Source: Mesaphorura yosii
Taxonomy: Eukaryota > Arthropoda > Collembola > Poduromorpha > Tullbergiidae
Reading direction: 5' to 3'
Assembly: GCA_009869945.1 (NCBI GenBank)
Contig: WIXG01000004.1
Location: 310,001 to 374,000, forward strand
Length of the DNA: 64,000 nucleotides
The notes under the pieces are model-generated. The model saw only the letters and a program-made list of their open reading frames with translations. It made no database searches and was not told the DNA's origin. Positions within the stretch are counted from its first letter, which is position 1, and each line of letters begins with the position of its first letter. Positions 47,817 through 57,900 of this stretch are shown piece by piece. The position numbers and the translations under genes were made by a program.

Positions 47817-50092
47817 CTATGGCTGAGTTCTCTGATTACTTTGTATGATTCGGATGATTTGCGGCTGTCCTGAGTTATTCGTCAGTTGATTCAACTGGTG
47901 AGGTTGTATTGTGTAAAACTGCTGCTGGGAAGGTGTTGCTGATTGTTGAATTATTATTTGTCTCGGTTGCTGAATAGCTTGAGAGATCGAGTTGTTCACT
48001 ACAAAATTACTCCCGCTGTTTAAAATGATGGGTGCGGACGCAGCAGAGGACTCCTGCTTAATGACCTGAATTTGAGCAGGTGGTCGAGAAAGAGGCGCCA
48101 ATTGAATGTTTGGAGGACGGGCTAGAGGAGCGTATTGAATGCTAGGCGGCCTTGCTAGTGATGTTAGGTGGATGTTTGGAGCCGCAGATGAGATTGGTGT
48201 GAGATGAATTCTTGGTTTCGTGGATCCAGTGGCGATCAGTTTGGGGAGGGTTGGAACAGAATTACTGGCGCTCGACGTTTGAGAACCCAAGCCTGGGATA
48301 ATCGGCGGCCCAAGAGGGTCGGACGATGTTCCCTTCTTCTTCTCCAACATTATTATTTTCCTCTCAACTTTTCCGTATTTATAACCCATGCGATGAAGAA
48401 TCCTTCTAAACGATGTTCGCGAGCCAGTGAATCCGATTTTTTCGCGAGCCTCGGCCAATATCATCGGAATTGTGGGAGTGACTCTGCAACACAAAGAATG
48501 TTTTGTTTTAGAATAAAATTCGATGTCATAATCGAAACCTGACGCGGGCGTCTACTGACCTTCGTGCTATCATATCATTAATAATTTTCCGGATGACTTC
48601 CTCGTCCGAAGTGTTTACTTTGTCTAAAACACGTTTTGTCATTTGTCGCTTTTTTCCAGGATGCTCCAATCTTCCTAATTTATAATTTTTACGAATCTTG
48701 CCAATGACACTTGATGACACTAGAAGAAGAGTAGAACTCATGTATGAAATGTGATATAAAAATTTTAAAGTACAAAGGAAAGTGAGCATTGGCTTGTAAT
48801 TTACCGTTTAGCACTCGTGCTGCTTTCTCTTGAGGTGTCTTGATCGAATCAATGAATTCGTCGTCTTTATGTGTCTTGAAGAAATGCATGACGTTCAGGA
48901 TTAATTTTTGAGCCTGGACGTTGAAGGACTGTCCTGCGTAGGAGAAAGGTAGTGCCAAGGGGTCTCGGTCAAATTTCGCCCGCTTTCTCTTATCTTTAAC
49001 CATTATCACTGTGTGTTGTTGGACAGGAGTTGAATTTGATTGGATTCGGCTTGAAACACTCGGACTTGAAGCTGATGCTGCAGTCTGAGGCTGAGAAAGG
49101 TTTGAGCTTCCAGTCGGTTTCACTCCTGCATCGCTAAATACAATTGTGGGCTTCAGGTCAGGCGTTGACGATGTCACACTTGGAGTGCTCGCAGTGACAG
49201 TCGGGGTTGAATTAATACTGGTAACTTTGGGTGCCGCTGCCCGTGCAGCAATTCTTTCCATTTCGCGTATTCGTTCTTTGTCGCGCCTCTCTTGCTCTGC
49301 CAAATATGCAGATTGTTTGATCACTTCTGTAATTGTTTCGTCGTAACTGCTCAAATCTGCCTCAACCTCAATTTTTTCAAGTGGAGGTAATTTTATGAGA
49401 GGAGGCCCCGCGCTTATGTCGGGAGTTGTCGTCGCAGGCCTCTTCCCAAAAGTTCGCCTGTTTTTCGGAGTGTTGGGAGCTGTACTAGATTGCATCAATG
49501 CGTCGTTACTCATGACTTCAGTCACTTCCTGTCCCACAATTTCCGTAGACCCATCGATAACGACTTCATGTTCCATGAACGCGTGGTTATTGGCATAGGA
49601 CTCATCAATGATTTCTCCATTTTGCAGGATCATTTGCTGGCCGTTAATAATTATGTGCTGCCCATCAAGCAACTCGGATGGATTTGTTTCGATTCCAAGT
49701 TCTGCCAAGTTACTAATGTTTACAATTTGTGCGCCTCCAGCAGCCTCGAAGAGTTCAGCTGTACTTGTCATCAGTTGTCCTTCTTGCTGATATTGCTGCA
49801 GACCGTCTTCGCCAGTGGTTACAGTTGAAATCACATACACATTGCCACCACCTCCATTCTGGTAAACGTACTGGTGTACCGATTCATCAATGACCGGCGT
49901 ACCATCTAGAATAACTTGATCGTGTTGTTCGCCTTCTTGGCCTGTGTGATACGTGATTTTGTACCCAATTTCTTCGCCATTTTGAATCAAATGGCCATCG
50001 CTGTCTTCATTTGCATTTATGTGCGAGTCTGTGGGTTCATCTTTCATTACACAGTCTCCATCATCAGTCGCAGTTTGCTCAGTAGAGTTCAT
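47817..50092 (-). CDS. HTH (IS630/Tc1-type) DNA-binding-like protein, copy B
   Basis: Three exons on the minus strand: 50092-48805, 48719-48560, 48483-47817 (704 aa). The layout matches copy A: an acidic N-terminal region (residues 1-~200), then a charged helical stretch (YLAEQERRDKERIREMERIA), then from ~381 LPFSYAGQSFNVQAQKLILN, the HTH (EKAARVLNVSSSVIGKIRKN), a basic linker (GKKRQMTKR), EEVIRKIINDMIARR, and TPTIPMILAEAREKIGFTGS followed by RTSFRRILHRMGYKYGK. The intron before TPTIP sits at the same place and phase as in copy A; the intron inside the HTH is absent from A. The C-terminal ~190 residues are Pro/Gln/Ser-rich and contain an 11-aa tandem repeat. No catalytic transposase domain is present. 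A transcription-factor-like role is inferred. Confidence 0.82.
48081..48179 (-). repeat. 33-base coding tandem repeat in copy B
   Basis: Three consecutive 11-aa units, PNIHLTSLARP, PSIQYAPLARP and PNIQLAPLSRP, are encoded in tandem, followed by a partial unit (PAQIQ). The unit has no counterpart in copy A, so it arose after the duplication or was lost in A. Confidence 0.75.
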
Positions 50093-51507
50093 CTTTTAAC
50101 TATGTATGTTTCCTGAAAAACACAAAATCGACCAACTTGTATCACCGTCATTCCTCGAAATCGTATTCCTCATAAATAATTTCATTATCTTGTCGGTCAC
50201 CAACTCGAATTCCTTGAAAAATTTTGCAGCTGACAAAACTTGACTACTGCGATTGTCAGACTACGAATTCACCGCTCTGGAATTTTCCACACTGGAAAAG
50301 CCAATTACATGCGTGGCCCGAGTCAATAAGTTCTAGCTCATTTGGTTCGATTACGAATTCATACTCACTTTGGGGTAATTATCAAAGTCAAACCTACAAT
50401 AATGAGCAGTACGTCGGTATGTGACATTCGTCGTACGACTTAGAAGGAATTTGTCGTACGTGCTGGCCCGCATATTATTACAACATTATCGCAATACGAA
50501 TATGTGATGAACTAATTCGTATAAAACTAAAATTGTATTTACTTACTTGAACCGAATCTTTTATTCCTGCTTGCTGCTGCTGAAGATTGTGTTTAAAAAT
50601 GAGGTACTTTGGATTTCGGCTGCTGCACTGCAAAATGATGAATAAAATACCTGTTGTTGTCGTCGTGTGCCTTGACTTGGCTGGCTCAAAGAACTAAAGT
50701 TCTTCTAAAACAGCAAACAGCTTCTCGTTTTTACTTTATTTGGATTCAGCCGCAGTGTTCGGAATTCACAGGCTCACGTATTATTCCTGTTGCTATTTTA
50801 TAGAAGAAGTGAACTAAAATGGAGAGCCTGTACTGATGTAAGTTTCCGAGGTGTAATGAGTAGATTGTTGGTGTTCATCAAGCCTCAATCATTTCAAAGG
50901 TTACAAAAACTGCCAAGTAGAACCCAAGCCAAGCGACTACGTTGCGAGCTTAATCCAATGGATAACTCTGCAAGAGCAGAAAGACCAACCCAACTTTGAG
51001 TTTTCTGCAACCCAAAGCCAGCCCTTCTTCTCCCAGGTTTTAAAGCTTTCCTGTCTGCCTACTACCAAACCACTGCTTAATGCTTGTGTGATTGTGGTCG
51101 GTCTATTCTACGGTCTCCACACTCGTGTATTAAAATGAATAGAATAGAATTCCAATGGTTGGGCTTATACAGCTTGTACAATGGTGTTTCAGCGTAGGCT
51201 GATACAATTAACTTATTACCAGTGCCTGCCAGCACCACACATGATTTGAAAACATATAGCAAGAACTGAACCACGTACGTCTCTTGTGGTGAGACACAAC
51301 TGACAGGAACAACATTATAACTGCCAGTAACAAAGGAATATACGGCTTCGACTTGTATTTCAATGAAGTAGCCAACTAATTAATACAATCTGAGCAATTT
51401 GAGATTGAGTGATAACTTGGAAATGATGCGAGTCATTTATTAGCTTGCATTTTGCATTCATGAACAAAAATAAATTCTCCTAATGATTAGTTCATTGTAC
51501 AGTATTG
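50093..51507. other. Promoter/intergenic stretch upstream of copy B
   Basis: This holds the 5' flank of copy B (minus) and the 3' flank of the His/Gly-rich gene (minus; TTTATT at 51436 reads AATAAA on that strand). I see no other coding exon; the frame at 50790-50999 is not protein-like. Confidence 0.4.
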
Positions 51508-52016
51508 TCAACCAAAGTGGCCAATACCGTGGCCGTGGCCATATCCATGGCCATGTCCGAAGTGCCCGTGCCCGTGATGATGGCCATGGCCATAATGATA
51601 AATGATTGGATGATGATAGTGGCCATAATGGTGATGTTTGACATGGACATATGGAAATATATACCCATGTCTGTAATGATTAAAGTGGCCAAAATTCCTT
51701 CGGACCCCGGCGAATATTTTTAAGCCGCCGATTCCACCGTAGAAATGAGTTCCTCGGAACCCATGACCACCTCCATGACCAAATCCGACTGTACTGGCCA
51801 TATCGAGATCTTCAGGAACTTGAGCTACAGCGTTCTCTGCGGCCGCGGCAGGTTTGCTATCTTCAGCCACCGCAGGTGGCCTTTCAACTTCCGCTTCTGC
51901 GCTCAATGCGGAAGAGACGAGACCCAGCAGCAGCCATAATGCTAGTGACTTACTCAAATTCTGGAAAGCAAAATTATAGGAATTGCGAATTGCACTGCTG
52001 TTCTGTCACTTACCAT
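51508..52016 (-). CDS. Secreted His/Gly-rich protein with ATG-only first coding exon
   Basis: Two exons on the minus strand: 52016-52014 (the ATG alone, followed directly by GTAAGT) and 51960-51508 (151 aa in all). The joined N-terminus MNLSKSLALWLLLGLVSSAL is a signal peptide, with likely cleavage after SALSA. An acidic/Ala-rich segment (PPAVAEDSKPAAAAENAVAQ) follows. The C-terminal half is built of His, Gly, Tyr and Phe, with repeats of the type HGHGHFGHGHGYGHGHG near the end. Such runs bind Zn/Cu/Ni and occur in cuticular, shell or antimicrobial secreted proteins; the exact role here is unknown. A TATA box lies upstream at 52162-52169 and a poly(A) hexamer near 51436. A start in the second exon would need a non-ATG codon, which is why the split start is preferred. 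Confidence 0.8.
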
Positions 52017-52161
52017 GGGAAATTTTTCTCTGCGCTTACCGAATTTGTAAGATCTCGTTTCATTCTTGATTCAAGATGAACAAATGACAAGAGCACAATT
52101 TGCAAACCAATTCTCGGCTACTAAAACGTAAATGAGGCATGTAAAGTGACCTGGCCATGAG

Positions 52162-52169
52162 TTTTTATA
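52162..52169 (-). promoter_or_regulatory. TATA box of the His/Gly-rich gene
   Basis: Read on the minus strand this is TATAAAAA. It is followed about 36 bases downstream by TCATTT, an initiator-like motif, and then by the split-start gene about 115 bases further on. Spacing and sequence fit a strong tissue-specific promoter. Confidence 0.5.
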
Positions 52170-52199
52170 AGACGGCAGCATACGCAAGGAGGTTCACGT

Positions 52200-53097
52200 T
52201 TAGACGAGGCCTGATACATTCAGGTGAGAAAAATTGCCAAAGATTAAAAATTTGTAACATAATTTGCATGAGTATGCGGACGCGGCGTACGGTGTAAATT
52301 GGTTCGCTGATACGCACTGTCACCGAGTCAGCTCTCAAGTACAAGCCAAGATCATGATACTGCAGCTTGTCTGAGTTTGTCCTGTGTTGCGCTGGGTGGC
52401 TGGCGTGTTATCACCAGAGATTTGAGGTGTATATCCTGCATAATCTGTTTTCAATGGCTTCCGTTGTACGAGCACGGCTGCGTCACGTCGCGATCGCGAG
52501 TTGCATAATAAACTTGTGCTTACGCATAGCTAATTACTTTTTATGTAATCCTTTTCGTATGTTGTGGATTTGCCGAAATTGTACGAAATTGCAATGTAAA
52601 CATCCCGGCCACAATCGTTCGTTCTTGGCTTTGGTTTGTTTGGTATACGAACGAGAACACATACTGCGTACGCGTGAGAAAGTGGTTGAAACGAAAATGG
52701 GTTGAAGCTCGGTTACGATCTTGCGTAATGACTGAATGAAATGGACACGTACGACTCTAAATCGATGGCAAAGTGTTAGCTTTTGTTCAAACATTGTTGT
52801 GCATTGAATGAATGCTCTGGATTACGAGTTTCTTCAAAGACGTGACGACAACGTCTTGATGATAATGCAAGTGGATCATCGAAAAGAATGGAGTGGATTT
52901 CCTGCTTCATTCTTGACAAGCATGACAGGGCAAGGCAATTGTGCGTCTTTTTCACAGTTTTACGCACTCACGCATTTCTGCCTTGTGAATTTGCAATTTT
53001 AGTTTCAATTTATTGGAATTCATCTCAGAAGTAGGCACCCAATGGCAAAAACAAAAATCATTCGGAATTATCAATGATTACAAAGATCACGTAAAAA
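52200..53097. other. Intergenic stretch
   Basis: Between the His/Gly-rich gene promoter and the 3' end of TXNDC17 (TTTATT at 53009, AATAAA on the minus strand). I see no coding exon with family features. Confidence 0.4.
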
Positions 53098-53579
53098 TTA
53101 TTCCTCGAATAACATCAGCAAATTATCCTCGTTCAAGATCTGATTGTCAGAGAGTCTCTTGGTTGGCTGTGACCAGTCGATTAAAGTTGGGACGGACGTC
53201 AGCTTCAATTTAAGATCCACTCGGAATTTCGAATCTTTGCTTTTCCATTCGTCACGATTTCCCACGTGTGCTCGAAGAAATACTGATCCGGCATCAACCA
53301 ATTCAACAATTTTGGGTTTCAATCTCGTAAACACGGCCTCAACTAAATAAGACAAGGCAGATGCCAATTAATTTTCAGGACCGTGCTCGTCAACAAAATA
53401 CAACAGTTGATCAACTTACAATCGTTGCAGTCCGGACACCAACTTTTTCCATCTGCTCCATCGCTTCCAGTAAAAAGCACAAACACTCTTGGCTGCGGCT
53501 TCTGCTTTTCTAATTCGCTTATTCGAGCCTTGAAATTTTCATATCCTTCAACACTCTCCTCCGTCAAATTATTTTCCAT
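53098..53579 (-). CDS. TXNDC17: Thioredoxin domain-containing protein 17 (TRP14)
   Basis: Family role: TRP14 is a cytosolic thioredoxin-like oxidoreductase, reduced by thioredoxin reductase, that acts on selected disulfides such as cystine and persulfides. Two exons on the minus strand: 53579-53420 and 53342-53098 (134 aa; human 123). The family signature FVLFTGSDGADGKSWCPDC carries the active-site WCPDC. The rest follows the fold: LVDAGSVFLRAHVGNRDEW, FRVDLKLKLTSVPTLIDW with the cis-Pro (VPT), and a C-terminal helix ending LLMLFEE. The start chosen (53579) gives an N-terminus of family length; an upstream in-frame ATG (53615) would add 12 residues. FNDC3 ends just upstream on the same strand, about 280 bases away. 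Confidence 0.93.
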
Positions 53580-53856
53580 TGTTGTCGATTCGACTCCTAG
53601 GAACCTTTCGGACACAAGCGTTTATTTTGAACGCAACAACGCAAGCTATTCAGCAACCTGCAATTTTCAATGCATGGAATTTGAAGTCTCGTGTGCCGGT
53701 TTTTGAGACGCCCACTTTGTCTCACTTTCCAGAGAAATGCAGCGGCAGTGAAATGAATTGCAAGTTGTCAGAATTAATTTCTATTAAATTAGCTTTTAGC
53801 TAATCATTAAACTCTGAGATTTTGATTGAGAGAAACGAAAACGGTTTCCTTGCATT

Positions 53857-54967
53857 TTTATTATGATTGTTTACACAAGATCATTCTTATTTCATTGTTC
53901 ACGTATTTAAATAATAAACTGAATCTTACAGTAAAGTAAAGTTGTATCGTAATCTAGTGACACTTACAGTACGAGTAGATGTAAATTATAATAAATTGTA
54001 ATTAAATACTTTCGCAATAATATACTCTGCTTCGTTTAAAAAATTAATAAATTGTCATGCTTGCGAACTAATTATGGACAACATCGACCTTGAAAATTGC
54101 GATTGTGTATGTTCTAGGCGCTAGGGTATTTCGCTGAACAGTTTCTCGAAAGCGATTTGCTATGCGCGTCCTCCGCAGCAGATTCATCACAGATAAATTA
54201 CATGCTTCGGCGATACCCAGTAGCAGCAGTAAAATGATTAACATCAGAGGAATATGACAAAACCATAATATTGCAGCAAAAGTAGACTAACAATACAATA
54301 ATCCTTATCGCATTAAATTAAGTTTCTGCTGAAACTAAAAATAAGATTTGTGTACCAACTAAACACGATTCGTGTAAGTAATGATTATACTGTTTTGTAG
54401 ATTACGACAATGATCTAGTACATTGCTGCTTACGCAAGTAAATTAACATTAGATTCTTTAAAGCTCTTCAAGACTTTCCCATCTGTCTCCAATCTTCGAA
54501 ACATTTGAAGCCGAACTAGCATTAAAGAAAAGCACTACTCTGAATCACTTCCTGTCGCAAACCGTCTGGTTTTCGATTATATTGAATAAGTATAAGTTTC
54601 AATATAATTGCATGCTTTTTTTAGATTTTCCATTTTTTCTTTTTTTAAGCTTTTGTGTAATTAATCAGTAGGCCCTTTGCGCACGACATGATCAGGAAAA
54701 AACATAAAACAGGCACAAACAGCATGTATGATAGCCGTATCACAAATACACTTTAAAACGTTAGTTTTTAAATGAGAAAAATATCCTCCAATAAACTAAT
54801 TTTGTGGTTTCGCAGTTACTTTCAATCTTTTTCATAATAAATTTTTACCAAGTCAATAGTCAAGGTACTGAAGTACCAAAGAGCGGCCTCCTTGCCGTAT
54901 GTTTAAAATCTTGTATTTCCCATCTTTTAGTTCCGAATGTCAGTAGTCAGTAGGTGCTCCTTCAGCT
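53857..54967 (-). other. 3' UTR of FNDC3
   Basis: From the FNDC3 stop codon (54968-54970) down to a minus-strand AATAAA (TTTATT at 53857-53862) there is no open frame of note, and the sequence is strongly AT-rich. This is best read as a 1.1-kb 3' UTR. Confidence 0.5.
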
Positions 54968-57900
54968 TCACGATACGACTTGATGAGTAATCAAAGAAAC
55001 TACAAGCGCAATTGCAATCAAGGTGAGTACGGCCGCGATCCCAACACGACTCTCATAGCTTATGCTATATAACTTGGCTTCCAGTGCCTAAAACAAAATT
55101 ACAGTGTCAGTAACAGTTACTTCAAAAACAGCAAAACGGTGACAGTTGCACTTACTTGAGCAGTTCTTGCGAGAGTAGATCTGAAAGAAGAGGTTGGTAC
55201 AGCGTTGACAGAAGGAGATTCTTCTACTTTCTCCAATGGAATGCGGATGTTCACAAGATTCGAGTACGGCCCAACCAAGGAAGCTCCTTCTTCGCAAGGG
55301 CGGATCGCACAAACACGGGAGGTGTATTCAATTCCGGCCTCCAGGTCCTCAATCTTCAGATCATATTTTCGGGCTTCGCCACGATACATCTTTTCAACAC
55401 AAACCAAAGTCAACATCAAGTCAAGTGTACTCTTGAGCATTTTAAATATAATTCTCGGATACGTACCGTTTTGAATTCTTGATCCTTCTTCTTCGCGACT
55501 TGAAACTGGTAGGTAACTTCATGCGGAACGCTCAGTTCTGTCCATTCGAATCGAGCAATGGCAATTTCTTTGAGAAGCGTGGATTTCAGACCTGCGTATT
55601 GAGTGCATGGAAGAGTTAATTAAATATCACTTTCGCAGATGTGGTAGTACTTGTTTAGTATCGGCTCCCACCTTTAACTTGAGGAGGTGGAGCCTTGAGA
55701 GTTCGGAATCTGCACATGTCAGAAAAGGGTCCTTGACCAGCGGTATTCAATGCGCAAATTCTATATTGGTACTCCGTGTCTTCAGTCAGCCGTGAAATTT
55801 TGCAGTTTGGTGTTGATCCACGATACACAACTTGGAATCTGCAAGATATATGACTGCCTTAGAAAAAAACTGGTGCTATTAGCGAGAAATTGCTTCTGTA
55901 AAAGCGTACTCATCGTGGTACGGATTGATCATCTGCACGATGTACTCAATATTCTTATGACTTGTTTCGGTCCATTTCAACTTCATCCAGGAATGAGCTG
56001 AGGAAACCAGTTCCAGTCTAGGAGGTTGTGGGGGAAGCGATTTCGTCAGTACTTTCACAGCAGCAGAGAAAGGTCCCGGGCCAATGCCATTCACCGCTTG
56101 AACGCGAATCCTGAATTTCAAGTGAACAATTAGCTTCCGTAGTTCATTCCAATCCATAAGTCCAATGTTTTCCCTGAACTTACTTGTATTGAGTATCAGG
56201 CATCAGATTTTCAATTAGGAATGAGTTGGACTCGGAAATCATGATTGTTTCCCCCATCGTTATATTGAAGTGAATTATCGCTGATCCATTGGAGGCAGGG
56301 CAATCCCAGCTGAGTGCTATCGATGACGCCGAAGCGACGCCCTCCACATTTGTTACGGCAGAAGGAGATGAAGCTGGCATTTGATGGGTGGTTACTTGCG
56401 ACCACTCACTGAGACCAGCAAGGTTCCCAGCCTGCAGAGGTAATACAGATTAATGCAGTGCTCAACGGCAGTCAAATGCCAACAAATACCTGAACACGAA
56501 AGAGGTAAGTTGTTGCAGGTTGGAGGCCCTTGACTTCACATGAAAGCGCAGCACCAACGAAGACTTGGGAGAAGCTGGTCAGAGTTGCCTCCTCGTCAGC
56601 AACAGACTTCTGAGCTACGGGAACCTCAGCGGGTGATTGGCTGTCAGTAGTGTCGACGTCCCCGGCTACGGCAGAATCGGTCACCTGTTCTCCGTCACCT
56701 TCTTTCTTTTCTCCCTCAACCTCCTCCAAAGCGATAGGTAGTGGTGGTGATTGTGGACGCACAGGTATGAACAAGGTCGCCATTTGCACTCGATATTCCG
56801 TTATGGCAGATCCGTTATTCAGTGGTTCAGTCCATGAAATGAAGAGACTGTGCGACGATTTGTTGCAGACTTTGGGTGGTAACGGAGTATCAGGTTGCCC
56901 TGCATCAAAAACGAACGATTAAGTTTTGTATCGTCAAAATGTAAAGGCAGGTGAAGCCACCTCACAAAATGACTTACCGGCTCCACTAATTAGCTCCAGG
57001 GGTTCAGACCATGGTCCAGCACCAATGCGGTTGTAAGCACGAATTTGAAATACATACGATCTACCAGGAAGAAGACGGTTCACAAAGCAGTAAGTCTCTT
57101 TTCCTCGGTAAGCTTCTTGCGTTTGATTGTCTGGTGTGGTGCACCCGACTTCATACTGGTTGATTGGAGAACCTCCGTCCCAATCTAATGACATCGAGTT
57201 ACAAGATGAAACAAGCGCAATGTTCAATAGTTCATTGCTACAGAACTTAACAAACCTGGCGGGCTCCATTTAAGGTGGACGGAGTTCGACTTCGGCTTTC
57301 CAACAACCTGAGGAATGTAGCATTTTCCTGGACATACCGGCTCCGTCGTAATAACGCACGGCTCACTCGGATCACTGTGGCCTCCTACTCCAATAGCTAA
57401 AATTCAGAGAGGAAATGCCGGTAGTAAATGGAACGTTAATCACTTAAGAAAATCTGAATAACTCTGAATTTACCTCTAACGCGAAGTGGGTAGGACTGCC
57501 CAGGGTTCAAGTTGTCAACCAAAAACTCGTGTTCTGGACCACGGTAGATTTCCTCGAATCGTCCATTTCCTTGGTCAATCTCCAGGGAGTACGCGTTAAT
57601 CGGAACTCCGTCATCGTTCGGAGGCTCCCACCTGATCTTGAAGCAAGATGAATGTATACGCCCTTTCAAGATTGGCTTTCGTGGTTGCGCTGGTCGATCT
57701 GCAATGTACAATGAATATTCTTGTCAAATGAGCTGGAATAAACGCTTTCAACTAAATATTGGAATAGACAGGATAATAAACGAATGAACTGACCAGGTAA
57801 TGTTTGAATCACAACTTCGTCAGAATATTTGGAATGTCCTTCTTCATTCTGAGCCTGTGCATCGGACAATGGAATAAAATTACAATTGTGTGATCATTTT

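Noticed and set aside
45706-50092. Active Tc1/IS630 transposon
   Set aside because: The HTH genes have introns and lack a DDE catalytic domain, and no terminal inverted repeats were seen, so they are not called mobile elements.
51505-51723. Met/Ala/Val-rich plus-strand frame
   Set aside because: It is the mirror of the His/Gly-rich gene.
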